Assembly (NCBI GenBank): GCA_947179485.1
Contig: OX359250.1
Location: forward strand, 14,738,539-14,802,538
DNA from: Allacma fusca
Taxonomy: Eukaryota; Arthropoda; Collembola; Symphypleona; Sminthuridae
Length of the DNA stretch: 64,000 bases
Direction: 5' to 3'
The notes beneath the pieces were generated by a model. That model had not been told where the DNA came from. It searched no databases and saw only the letters and a list, made by a program, of their open reading frames with translations. Each line of letters opens with the position of its first letter. Within the stretch, counting starts at the first letter, position 1. The position numbers and the translations under genes were made by a program. Positions 48,530 through 60,584 of this stretch are shown here, in pieces.

Positions 48530-49359
48530 TAGTCATGTTCATAACGATATACCGATACGATATTATCGTTCATATCGTACATTTTTTAGAAACGATATAG
48601 CACGATATTTATCGGGGTTTCCCGACGATATATCGTGACATAATTATATCGTACATTCGCGAGTAATCGAAAGAATTGCACATTTTTTGACAAAAATGCG
48701 AGCAAAACTTGGGGAAAAAATCATTTTACGACTTATACCACACCAAATTCGATCTGAACATATTGAAGATATTTTTTTATTTTATGCCAGATCCATTTAA
48801 CATTTGACATTAATGAACTGGCCGTCATTCTAATACACAGGATTTAGCATTTTTCCGAATAAACATGCGCAACTATAATTTTGGATTTTCGCTATTTTGT
48901 TGACTTTAGTTTGAATACTTCATTTGAAGAAATTAGAAACTTTAGTGACTTAAGTTCCCTAATAAGGTTATCCGAATTCGGTCGTCAGTTGTCAATATAT
49001 TGATGAACACAAATTCTATGGTGTAATTATTATGTGTAGTTTTAATGTTTTCTTACTGATACTGATGCCTTGCATTATTATCTTGTATTATCCTATAACT
49101 CAATGCCTTTTTGACTCATGTATTTGGAATAAAATGTAATCTGTGCTAATTTGGGTTGAAAATTTGGTTCTTAAGGAGCCTTAGTAATAATAATTAACTT
49201 GTACACGAAATTAAAGTTCCGTTAATTGTTGTTAAATAATGCCAGAAGCCATAACGTGATATATCGTTATATCGTTCCTCGATATCGTTATCGGTAATTT
49301 TTTACAGAACGATACCGATATGAACGATATTTTAAAATCGAACGATATGAACATGCCTA
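48530..49359. mobile_element. hAT-like MITE with ACGATAT-rich ends (830 bp) and 8-bp target duplication
   Basis: Terminal repeats TAGTCATGTTCATA (left) and TATGAACATGCCTA (right; reverse complement TAGGCATGTTCATA) agree at 13 of 14 positions. Perfect direct repeats GGTCACAG flank it at 48522-48529 and 49360-49367. Both subterminal regions are packed with ACGATAT/ATATCGT words in inverted orientation, likely transposase-binding or hairpin sequence. The interior has no open frame of note. The 8-bp duplication and the TAGnCATGTTCA end suggest hAT. Confidence 0.87.
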
Positions 49360-49367
49360 GGTCACAG

Positions 49368-50286
49368 GTATTCGCAAAACCTCCGATTAATATTTTTCTG
49401 TGATACTATTTCTCGTTAGTTAATACCTCACTTTAAAGGTACTTAATTGATCTATAAAAGATATTGGATCTTTGATCCTACTTTCTACAACTCTTAGCGA
49501 GGTATGTATGTATTCATATGTACCTGTTTGTCCGCCAACATTAGTCCAGTCGTTCCCCTCGATGAGGGGATCTGAGACTAGGAACTCCCATTCAGGACTG
49601 AGTACTATATCCTTTGATCAGATTTGTTAACTGATTAAAAAATTTCAAATTCATTCTGACTACGGGTCAGATTTTTGTAAAATCTGAATTCAGAAGCTGT
49701 TTAATTAGAGACTGGTATAACTTTTGAATACGATTGTGTATTTTATTTGCCTATGTCGTTATTGGTTCATGTAAAATAAGTTCATTGCTTCATATGAAAA
49801 AAACAAGTGCAATCCTACTAAGAATTTTGACAGATAATAAAATAATTAGAAAGTTGTGACTTGTGACCAATGTTTCCATCAGCTGAACAATGAACAATGT
49901 TTTTTCAAAACTACCCGAATTCTTTATTCAGTAATAATTTTATGTAAAGCAAACGTTTGTTTACACTTCCCAATTATAATTTATTACGTATGTATGTGTA
50001 CATATTATCTACAATGTGGGACATTACGCATGTAACCTCTTGGATCTGAAATCTCCGGAAATATACAGGGTTACAAAATTATTTTTAAGATTCGTGACCT
50101 ATTTACGGAAGCTACCATCGCATCTCCGTTTTACCAAGTTTAGTAGACATCGGGAAAGTGCTAGTCAAATAAGGCAAATTATATGGAAAAATGATTTTAC
50201 CCATCTTATGCATATGTAAGTTAAGTATACTTATGTACATACACGATTATACACATTATTCGGAATATGATCCAATTAAATTTATT
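49368..50286. other. Non-coding spacer left of the tandem array
   Basis: No gene recognised. A 67-codon frame (50016-50219) has no known domain. It ends with TTTATT immediately before the first GCATT of the array. Confidence 0.5.
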
Positions 50287-50596
50287 GCATTCAAAAATTT
50301 ATTCGCCTAGTCGAATGACTCACGGAGAAAATTACATTTAAGTGAAGAATGGGACTCTTATCCCAGTGAATCTAATCCGGTAGGAAATTGCAGCTCCCAA
50401 ATGCCACACGTTGACCGGGGAGCCAAATATATTTATTAATTAAATAGGCCAACCTGAATTCCCATATAGTTAACTTACAATAAAATGCTGTTGCAAAATT
50501 AGAATAATTACAGCTTTACAGCCTCTAGCACCTACTTTGCTTCAAGGGCTACAACTTTTTGAAAAGGTAAATTTAAAGGAAATAAATAAAACTTAC

Positions 50597-50865
50597 AATT
50601 AGCTGTCCGGTGACTTGGGGTACAAGAGCTTCAGAGAGGTCCTGTTCCTGGTCTCTGCGTGTCTTTGTTAACTCAACTGAACGTTTCCAACGCAACACTA
50701 AGACACGGTCTTTAAAAGGAACCATCGACAAATACATATTGGCTCCACATGAAAAATTAAACTGAGAGTCCAAGGTACAGGTCACGGAGGAAAGAGTGAA
50801 AGTGTACTTAATGTTTTGGGGATTTTCTAAAGCGTTCTTTTCTACACTCAATCGTGGCACCAGGA
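50597..50865 (-). other. Candidate internal exon of unknown gene (unit 1; identical in units 2 and 3)
   Basis: On the minus strand an open segment of 269 bases lies between a possible acceptor (GGTATGGTTAG) and a strong donor (GTAAGT). Its frame is open over 101 codons but has no ATG at its start, which suits an internal exon. The peptide includes TLSSVTCTLDSQFNFSC and VLVLRWKRSVELTKTRRDQ and matches nothing I recognise. The same segment recurs at 54234-54502 and 57871-58139. It may be a host exon caught in the duplication, a fragment of another repeat, or chance. Confidence 0.3.
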
Positions 50866-52186
50866 CTAACCATACCACATAATAAATATAATTACATTTC
50901 TGGTTCCAACTATAAAGGTCTCAATTGAACAAACTGCGATAATAACCAGGCAGGAAACAATTAATGAATTAATTTGGATGTGTTGGAAATGGAGAAGTTG
51001 TAATAATTGAGTTATATTTGTTCTAACGGAAAATATTTTAAATTGCTGCGACTTTCTGAAAGGGTGAAATTAAACGAAAAAGTAATCTAAGACTTGGAAG
51101 GTAAAGTCTACGGAAACGTTGGGTGGAAGAATTGAAAAGGTGCCTCATGTTTTGGTACTAACTATATGCAGTAATCTCCCATCAAATGGGATCCCTTACC
51201 AGAGCATTTTCTCTTAAAGGGTGTAGTAACCTGAATGGAAATGCGAAAATTACTCCTGCCAACACAGCACTTCATGTTAGGTTTCAAAAATAATAAAATG
51301 AGCAAATTCGACCCATGGCAAAAATTATTTTAACGATTGTGTCCGTATCAAAATTCGTACACATTACATAAGTGATCATAACCCGAGTCATATTTGATGA
51401 CATAATTACAAATGAAATTTCTTCCAATAAAACTTCTGCAGGACAACACTAAGAGATCGTCTTGTCTACCTTTTATTTAGTTATCCCGTAATAAAACTTG
51501 TAAAAATAAATAATAATTCAATTAATAAATCTCGATTACAGGAGCATTAGGATTACATTAGTTCTAATGGAATATTTGATTTTCAGCTCGGTCAAGCCTC
51601 CAGTTACGAGCATATGACCCGTAATAAACAAAACAGAATCAATTAAATCGCCAAAGATCCAACAAGTATTAAATGCGTACACAAAGAACATTTATTATTC
51701 AGGAATGAATTCTACAAATCTCTTTGTAAGAGCATCCTTGAATTCTCAAGAACTGGACTTCCAACGGATTCTGTGCGTGCAGAAAATTGGGGTCACTTAT
51801 TTAGTTATAGTGATTACTCCTATAGAACTTCATGCAATACATTTAGTGACATGATCTCATATAGACCTTAGTGGGTCACAATAGTCTCATGACATCAGAT
51901 TGACCTCATTGGTCAGCCTATGACGTCAGTTTGACCTTTTTATCAAATGTCAACGGTCCGTCTCAAAACTTGGGTATACAACAACCAAATATGTAAAACA
52001 ATTACATATGTATTATTTCCGTAGGTTGTCACCAGGAACGAAAGTTTTTCCCCAAAATTAAAGGAATGTAGGCAACCAACGAACTGCTCCGCAGAAAATA
52101 CAAAATATTTACTACGAACGAAATTTACAAAAAAATGTTTTGGGTGAGAGAAATCATCGCTACGCGATAATTTGAGGCTTCGCGTA

Positions 52187-52580
52187 GGGTGGCGTCAGCT
52201 ACCGCCGTCAAAGTAGGATAAATTTTGAGTTTTTTTTTCGAAATTTCAGAATTTTTTTGAAAAAACTATCGGGCAGATTTCAACCACATAGACAGTAACC
52301 ATTACTATTTACATAAGCAATATTCACAAATAGTTTCATTGAAATACATTCAGTAGTTTTGGAGATAACTGTCATTTGACATAAAGTCCAACATTTCAAG
52401 AATTGTTTTCTAAAAAACTATCATGCCGATTTCAACCAAATACGAACTCAGCCTTACTTTTGATACAAGTAATATCCATAAAAAATTTCATTGACATCGG
52501 TTCAGTAGTTTTTGAGTAATCGTGCGGAAGGACATACGGACGTACAGACAAGGTTATTTTACTGGGGGCTGACGTCACCC
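52187..52580. mobile_element. Tc1/mariner-like MITE, copy in unit 1 (394 bp)
   Basis: GGGTGGCGTCAGC at the left mirrors GCTGACGTCACCC at the right (12 of 13), and TA flanks both ends, the target duplication of Tc1/mariner elements. Inside are two tandem versions of a segment reading TTTCATTGAMATM, then TTCAGTAGTTTT and GAGATAACTG/GAGTAATCGTG, each followed by diverged sequence. TTCAGTAGTTTTTGAG-type sequence is common near the ends of non-autonomous elements in arthropod genomes. No ORF. Confidence 0.75.
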
Positions 52581-52954
52581 TAAAAAGCCAGAAATTAACA
52601 AACTAAATAACCTTAACTTTCTGCAGCTTTCCTTTCGCCCCAGCAGTGATTTTACTGATCCTTTACTGCCATCTCAACCTCAGATTCAGTGGAAAATGCT
52701 TGTCAAAATTTTATACATATTTATTATTAGTACCTACATCCCATTCACGGTAGTAGGATAACCGTAGCCGGGAATCCTTTTGAAACTGCCTTAGCCTCTG
52801 AGCTCTGACAACCTGAAGGGTCTAACATTTCGAAAATATTTCAGAGCTCTCCCGACTGCGATACTACACACATAAATGATCTGATCATACATTACTATAA
52901 CAACTGTCCCTAGATGGTGCGAACTGATTCAGCAACATTTTCGAACAACGGGTG

Positions 52955-53133
52955 CGTTGTTTTATTCTTGTCTTGCCCCAGGTAGCGAAGGCAAACCTGG
53001 AGAAAGTGTGACGTAAAAAAACCAGGCAGAATAAAGCAACGACCTGTAAGATTTTGCTCAGACTAGGCAGAATAAAACAACGGTACTGCCTGCGCCAAGT
53101 GAAAGCGGAAAACAAGGCGCGAATTAAACAACG
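52955..53133 (+). promoter_or_regulatory. Cluster of GAATAAARCAACG motifs upstream of the Myb-like gene (unit 1)
   Basis: GAATAAAGCAACG at 53029, GAATAAAACAACG at 53070, GAATTAAACAACG at 53121, and CGTTGTTTTATTC (inverted) at 52955. Starts of the direct copies are 41 and 51 bases apart. The cluster ends about 180 bases before the start codon of exon 1 and recurs in units 2 and 3. It could be a binding site for the element's own Myb/SANT-like protein or a promoter motif. Confidence 0.4.
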
Positions 53134-53310
53134 GTCTGCTCAAAACCTTGATCAATACTTCATAAAGGCAGCCAGACCGCTCAAAACTAGTCTGACTACT
53201 GCCTCACCCTTTATTATATTACATTTATTAATTGTACTCGTTTTTATGAAGACATTTAAATCTCACAATTTTGCAATTAAATAATTCCACTGTCCTAACC
53301 AAAGAACACT

Positions 53311-53859
53311 ATGGGGGAAGTTACATTTGTGCTTCAAAGCTTGGATTCGGAAAATGAAATCGGTGAGTAATCTGAATTTATCAGATTTAATTACAATTAC
53401 TGAATTGTCATTTGCCGTGCTTATCTTCAATGTAATAATGAATATTAGTGAGTTGAGGTACAATTATCATTGTATTTTACCTTACTTGGAATCAAAATAA
53501 TAATTTATTTACATAATTCAACACTGAAATCACTGTTTTAATTTTGAAGATAACAGTGCCGAAGAAACCGAAACTGTCGTGTTTGACGAAAGGCCAAAGA
53601 GTTGTGTTGAAAGTGATGAAGGTATGCTAATTAAAATAGAAATCACTGCTTACTGCTCTTGTCGCTTATAGCAAATACTTACTGTTCTTGTCGTTTACAG
53701 TGAGTATGTAAATGCAGTGAGTATTATTGTAAAATTGTATAATAAAAAAGTACATAATTACTAATTAGCAGGGTTTTCTTGGGATGCTGGAAACGGTGCA
53801 CCAACATTGCTACTAATTGAATTACGAAAGCAATTCAACCCTAAATTTGACAATCCAAA
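53311..53859 (+). pseudogene. Orphan exons 1-3 of the Harbinger Myb-like gene (unit 1)
   Basis: Exons 53311-53362, 53550-53621 and 53772-53859 are identical in sequence to those of the complete gene in unit 3 but are followed by the start of unit 2, not by exon 4. If transcribed, they could only give a full protein by splicing across 7.4 kb to exon 4 at 61229, skipping the later copies. They could also serve as an alternative promoter. Confidence 0.8.
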
Positions 53860-55823
53860 GTAATTATTTTATTTTATTTATATTAACGTGTTCACAAGAA
53901 TGTATTGTTAAGAGCAACTATAAGCATTCAAAAATTTATTCGCCTAGTCGAATGACTCACGGAGAAAATTACATTTAAGTGAAGAATGGGACTCTTATCC
54001 CAGTGAATCTAATCCGGTAGGAAATTGCAGCTCCCAAATGCCACACGTTGACCGGGGAGCCAAATATATTTATTAATTAAATAGGCCAACCTGAATTCCC
54101 ATATAGTTAACTTACAATAAAATGCTGTTGCAAAATTAGAATAATTACAGCTTTACAGCCTCTAGCACCTACTTTGCTTCAAGGGCTACAACTTTTTGAA
54201 AAGGTAAATTTAAAGGAAATAAATAAAACTTACAATTAGCTGTCCGGTGACTTGGGGTACAAGAGCTTCAGAGAGGTCCTGTTCCTGGTCTCTGCGTGTC
54301 TTTGTTAACTCAACTGAACGTTTCCAACGCAACACTAAGACACGGTCTTTAAAAGGAACCATCGACAAATACATATTGGCTCCACATGAAAAATTAAACT
54401 GAGAGTCCAAGGTACAGGTCACGGAGGAAAGAGTGAAAGTGTACTTAATGTTTTGGGGATTTTCTAAAGCGTTCTTTTCTACACTCAATCGTGGCACCAG
54501 GACTAACCATACCACATAATAAATATAATTACATTTCTGGTTCCAACTATAAAGGTCTCAATTGAACAAACTGCGATAATAACCAGGCAGGAAACAATTA
54601 ATGAATTAATTTGGATGTGTTGGAAATGGAGAAGTTGTAATAATTGAGTTATATTTGTTCTAACGGAAAATATTTTAAATTGCTGCGACTTTCTGAAAGG
54701 GTGAAATTAAACGAAAAAGTAATCTAAGACTTGGAAGGTAAAGTCTACGGAAACGTTGGGTGGAAGAATTGAAAAGGTGCCTCATGTTTTGGTACTAACT
54801 ATATGCAGTAATCTCCCATCAAATGGGATCCCTTACCAGAGCATTTTCTCTTAAAGGGTGTAGTAACCTGAATGGAAATGCGAAAATTACTCCTGCCAAC
54901 ACAGCACTTCATGTTAGGTTTCAAAAATAATAAAATGAGCAAATTCGACCCATGGCAAAAATTATTTTAACGATTGTGTCCGTATCAAAATTCGTACACA
55001 TTACATAAGTGATCATAACCCGAGTCATATTTGATGACATAATTACAAATGAAATTTCTTCCAATAAAACTTCTGCAGGACAACACTAAGAGATCGTCTT
55101 GTCTACCTTTTATTTAGTTATCCCGTAATAAAACTTGTAAAAATAAATAATAATTCAATTAATAAATCTCGATTACAGGAGCATTAGGATTACATTAGTT
55201 CTAATGGAATATTTGATTTTCAGCTCGGTCAAGCCTCCAGTTACGAGCATATGACCCGTAATAAACAAAACAGAATCAATTAAATCGCCAAAGATCCAAC
55301 AAGTATTAAATGCGTACACAAAGAACATTTATTATTCAGGAATGAATTCTACAAATCTCTTTGTAAGAGCATCCTTGAATTCTCAAGAACTGGACTTCCA
55401 ACGGATTCTGTGCGTGCAGAAAATTGGGGTCACTTATTTAGTTATAGTGATTACTCCTATAGAACTTCATGCAATACATTTAGTGACATGATCTCATATA
55501 GACCTTAGTGGGTCACAATAGTCTCATGACATCAGATTGACCTCATTGGTCAGCCTATGACGTCAGTTTGACCTTTTTATCAAATGTCAACGGTCCGTCT
55601 CAAAACTTGGGTATACAACAACCAAATATGTAAAACAATTACATATGTATTATTTCCGTAGGTTGTCACCAGGAACGAAAGTTTTTCCCCAAAATTAAAG
55701 GAATGTAGGCAACCAACGAACTGCTCCGCAGAAAATACAAAATATTTACTACGAACGAAATTTACAAAAAAATGTTTTGGGTGAGAGAAATCATCGCTAC
55801 GCGATAATTTGAGGCTTCGCGTA

Positions 55824-56217
55824 GGGTGGCGTCAGCTACCGCCGTCAAAGTAGGATAAATTTTGAGTTTTTTTTTCGAAATTTCAGAATTTTTTTGAAAA
55901 AACTATCGGGCAGATTTCAACCACATAGACAGTAACCATTACTATTTACATAAGCAATATTCACAAATAGTTTCATTGAAATACATTCAGTAGTTTTGGA
56001 GATAACTGTCATTTGACATAAAGTCCAGCATTTCAAGAATTGTTTTCTAAAAAACTATCATGCCGATTTCAACCAAATACGAACTCAGCCTTACTTTTGA
56101 TACAAGTAATATCCATAAAAAATTTCATTGACATCGGTTCAGTAGTTTTTGAGTAATCGTGCGGAAGGACATACGGACGTACAGACAAGGTTATTTTACT
56201 GGGGGCTGACGTCACCC
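55824..56217. mobile_element. Tc1/mariner-like MITE, copy in unit 2
   Basis: Same element as at 52187-52580, offset by 3,637 bases. It was duplicated with the unit, not inserted independently. It carries the only base difference noticed between units (G at 56028). Confidence 0.75.
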
Positions 56218-56947
56218 TAAAAAGCCAGAAATTAACAAACTAAATAACCTTAACTTTCTGCAGCTTTCCTTTCGCCCCAGCAGTGATTTTACTGATCCTT
56301 TACTGCCATCTCAACCTCAGATTCAGTGGAAAATGCTTGTCAAAATTTTATACATATTTATTATTAGTACCTACATCCCATTCACGGTAGTAGGATAACC
56401 GTAGCCGGGAATCCTTTTGAAACTGCCTTAGCCTCTGAGCTCTGACAACCTGAAGGGTCTAACATTTCGAAAATATTTCAGAGCTCTCCCGACTGCGATA
56501 CTACACACATAAATGATCTGATCATACATTACTATAACAACTGTCCCTAGATGGTGCGAACTGATTCAGCAACATTTTCGAACAACGGGTGCGTTGTTTT
56601 ATTCTTGTCTTGCCCCAGGTAGCGAAGGCAAACCTGGAGAAAGTGTGACGTAAAAAAACCAGGCAGAATAAAGCAACGACCTGTAAGATTTTGCTCAGAC
56701 TAGGCAGAATAAAACAACGGTACTGCCTGCGCCAAGTGAAAGCGGAAAACAAGGCGCGAATTAAACAACGGTCTGCTCAAAACCTTGATCAATACTTCAT
56801 AAAGGCAGCCAGACCGCTCAAAACTAGTCTGACTACTGCCTCACCCTTTATTATATTACATTTATTAATTGTACTCGTTTTTATGAAGACATTTAAATCT
56901 CACAATTTTGCAATTAAATAATTCCACTGTCCTAACCAAAGAACACT

Positions 56948-57496
56948 ATGGGGGAAGTTACATTTGTGCTTCAAAGCTTGGATTCGGAAAATGAAATCGG
57001 TGAGTAATCTGAATTTATCAGATTTAATTACAATTACTGAATTGTCATTTGCCGTGCTTATCTTCAATGTAATAATGAATATTAGTGAGTTGAGGTACAA
57101 TTATCATTGTATTTTACCTTACTTGGAATCAAAATAATAATTTATTTACATAATTCAACACTGAAATCACTGTTTTAATTTTGAAGATAACAGTGCCGAA
57201 GAAACCGAAACTGTCGTGTTTGACGAAAGGCCAAAGAGTTGTGTTGAAAGTGATGAAGGTATGCTAATTAAAATAGAAATCACTGCTTACTGCTCTTGTC
57301 GCTTATAGCAAATACTTACTGTTCTTGTCGTTTACAGTGAGTATGTAAATGCAGTGAGTATTATTGTAAAATTGTATAATAAAAAAGTACATAATTACTA
57401 ATTAGCAGGGTTTTCTTGGGATGCTGGAAACGGTGCACCAACATTGCTACTAATTGAATTACGAAAGCAATTCAACCCTAAATTTGACAATCCAAA
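56948..57496 (+). pseudogene. Orphan exons 1-3 of the Harbinger Myb-like gene (unit 2)
   Basis: Second set, exons 56948-56999, 57187-57258 and 57409-57496. Reading frame and splice sites are intact but there is no own exon 4. The same considerations apply as for the unit 1 set. Confidence 0.8.
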
Positions 57497-59460
57497 GTAA
57501 TTATTTTATTTTATTTATATTAACGTGTTCACAAGAATGTATTGTTAAGAGCAACTATAAGCATTCAAAAATTTATTCGCCTAGTCGAATGACTCACGGA
57601 GAAAATTACATTTAAGTGAAGAATGGGACTCTTATCCCAGTGAATCTAATCCGGTAGGAAATTGCAGCTCCCAAATGCCACACGTTGACCGGGGAGCCAA
57701 ATATATTTATTAATTAAATAGGCCAACCTGAATTCCCATATAGTTAACTTACAATAAAATGCTGTTGCAAAATTAGAATAATTACAGCTTTACAGCCTCT
57801 AGCACCTACTTTGCTTCAAGGGCTACAACTTTTTGAAAAGGTAAATTTAAAGGAAATAAATAAAACTTACAATTAGCTGTCCGGTGACTTGGGGTACAAG
57901 AGCTTCAGAGAGGTCCTGTTCCTGGTCTCTGCGTGTCTTTGTTAACTCAACTGAACGTTTCCAACGCAACACTAAGACACGGTCTTTAAAAGGAACCATC
58001 GACAAATACATATTGGCTCCACATGAAAAATTAAACTGAGAGTCCAAGGTACAGGTCACGGAGGAAAGAGTGAAAGTGTACTTAATGTTTTGGGGATTTT
58101 CTAAAGCGTTCTTTTCTACACTCAATCGTGGCACCAGGACTAACCATACCACATAATAAATATAATTACATTTCTGGTTCCAACTATAAAGGTCTCAATT
58201 GAACAAACTGCGATAATAACCAGGCAGGAAACAATTAATGAATTAATTTGGATGTGTTGGAAATGGAGAAGTTGTAATAATTGAGTTATATTTGTTCTAA
58301 CGGAAAATATTTTAAATTGCTGCGACTTTCTGAAAGGGTGAAATTAAACGAAAAAGTAATCTAAGACTTGGAAGGTAAAGTCTACGGAAACGTTGGGTGG
58401 AAGAATTGAAAAGGTGCCTCATGTTTTGGTACTAACTATATGCAGTAATCTCCCATCAAATGGGATCCCTTACCAGAGCATTTTCTCTTAAAGGGTGTAG
58501 TAACCTGAATGGAAATGCGAAAATTACTCCTGCCAACACAGCACTTCATGTTAGGTTTCAAAAATAATAAAATGAGCAAATTCGACCCATGGCAAAAATT
58601 ATTTTAACGATTGTGTCCGTATCAAAATTCGTACACATTACATAAGTGATCATAACCCGAGTCATATTTGATGACATAATTACAAATGAAATTTCTTCCA
58701 ATAAAACTTCTGCAGGACAACACTAAGAGATCGTCTTGTCTACCTTTTATTTAGTTATCCCGTAATAAAACTTGTAAAAATAAATAATAATTCAATTAAT
58801 AAATCTCGATTACAGGAGCATTAGGATTACATTAGTTCTAATGGAATATTTGATTTTCAGCTCGGTCAAGCCTCCAGTTACGAGCATATGACCCGTAATA
58901 AACAAAACAGAATCAATTAAATCGCCAAAGATCCAACAAGTATTAAATGCGTACACAAAGAACATTTATTATTCAGGAATGAATTCTACAAATCTCTTTG
59001 TAAGAGCATCCTTGAATTCTCAAGAACTGGACTTCCAACGGATTCTGTGCGTGCAGAAAATTGGGGTCACTTATTTAGTTATAGTGATTACTCCTATAGA
59101 ACTTCATGCAATACATTTAGTGACATGATCTCATATAGACCTTAGTGGGTCACAATAGTCTCATGACATCAGATTGACCTCATTGGTCAGCCTATGACGT
59201 CAGTTTGACCTTTTTATCAAATGTCAACGGTCCGTCTCAAAACTTGGGTATACAACAACCAAATATGTAAAACAATTACATATGTATTATTTCCGTAGGT
59301 TGTCACCAGGAACGAAAGTTTTTCCCCAAAATTAAAGGAATGTAGGCAACCAACGAACTGCTCCGCAGAAAATACAAAATATTTACTACGAACGAAATTT
59401 ACAAAAAAATGTTTTGGGTGAGAGAAATCATCGCTACGCGATAATTTGAGGCTTCGCGTA

Positions 59461-59854
59461 GGGTGGCGTCAGCTACCGCCGTCAAAGTAGGATAAATTTT
59501 GAGTTTTTTTTTCGAAATTTCAGAATTTTTTTGAAAAAACTATCGGGCAGATTTCAACCACATAGACAGTAACCATTACTATTTACATAAGCAATATTCA
59601 CAAATAGTTTCATTGAAATACATTCAGTAGTTTTGGAGATAACTGTCATTTGACATAAAGTCCAGCATTTCAAGAATTGTTTTCTAAAAAACTATCATGC
59701 CGATTTCAACCAAATACGAACTCAGCCTTACTTTTGATACAAGTAATATCCATAAAAAATTTCATTGACATCGGTTCAGTAGTTTTTGAGTAATCGTGCG
59801 GAAGGACATACGGACGTACAGACAAGGTTATTTTACTGGGGGCTGACGTCACCC
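59461..59854. mobile_element. Tc1/mariner-like MITE, copy in unit 3
   Basis: Same element, offset by 7,274 bases from the first copy, with the same G variant as the unit 2 copy. Confidence 0.75.
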
Positions 59855-60584
59855 TAAAAAGCCAGAAATTAACAAACTAAATAACCTTAACTTTCTGCAG
59901 CTTTCCTTTCGCCCCAGCAGTGATTTTACTGATCCTTTACTGCCATCTCAACCTCAGATTCAGTGGAAAATGCTTGTCAAAATTTTATACATATTTATTA
60001 TTAGTACCTACATCCCATTCACGGTAGTAGGATAACCGTAGCCGGGAATCCTTTTGAAACTGCCTTAGCCTCTGAGCTCTGACAACCTGAAGGGTCTAAC
60101 ATTTCGAAAATATTTCAGAGCTCTCCCGACTGCGATACTACACACATAAATGATCTGATCATACATTACTATAACAACTGTCCCTAGATGGTGCGAACTG
60201 ATTCAGCAACATTTTCGAACAACGGGTGCGTTGTTTTATTCTTGTCTTGCCCCAGGTAGCGAAGGCAAACCTGGAGAAAGTGTGACGTAAAAAAACCAGG
60301 CAGAATAAAGCAACGACCTGTAAGATTTTGCTCAGACTAGGCAGAATAAAACAACGGTACTGCCTGCGCCAAGTGAAAGCGGAAAACAAGGCGCGAATTA
60401 AACAACGGTCTGCTCAAAACCTTGATCAATACTTCATAAAGGCAGCCAGACCGCTCAAAACTAGTCTGACTACTGCCTCACCCTTTATTATATTACATTT
60501 ATTAATTGTACTCGTTTTTATGAAGACATTTAAATCTCACAATTTTGCAATTAAATAATTCCACTGTCCTAACCAAAGAACACT

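Noticed and set aside
52885..53284. 76-codon frames on both strands in each tandem unit
   Set aside because: They overlap each other and the repeated motif cluster upstream of exon 1, and they look like by-products of the motif repeats.
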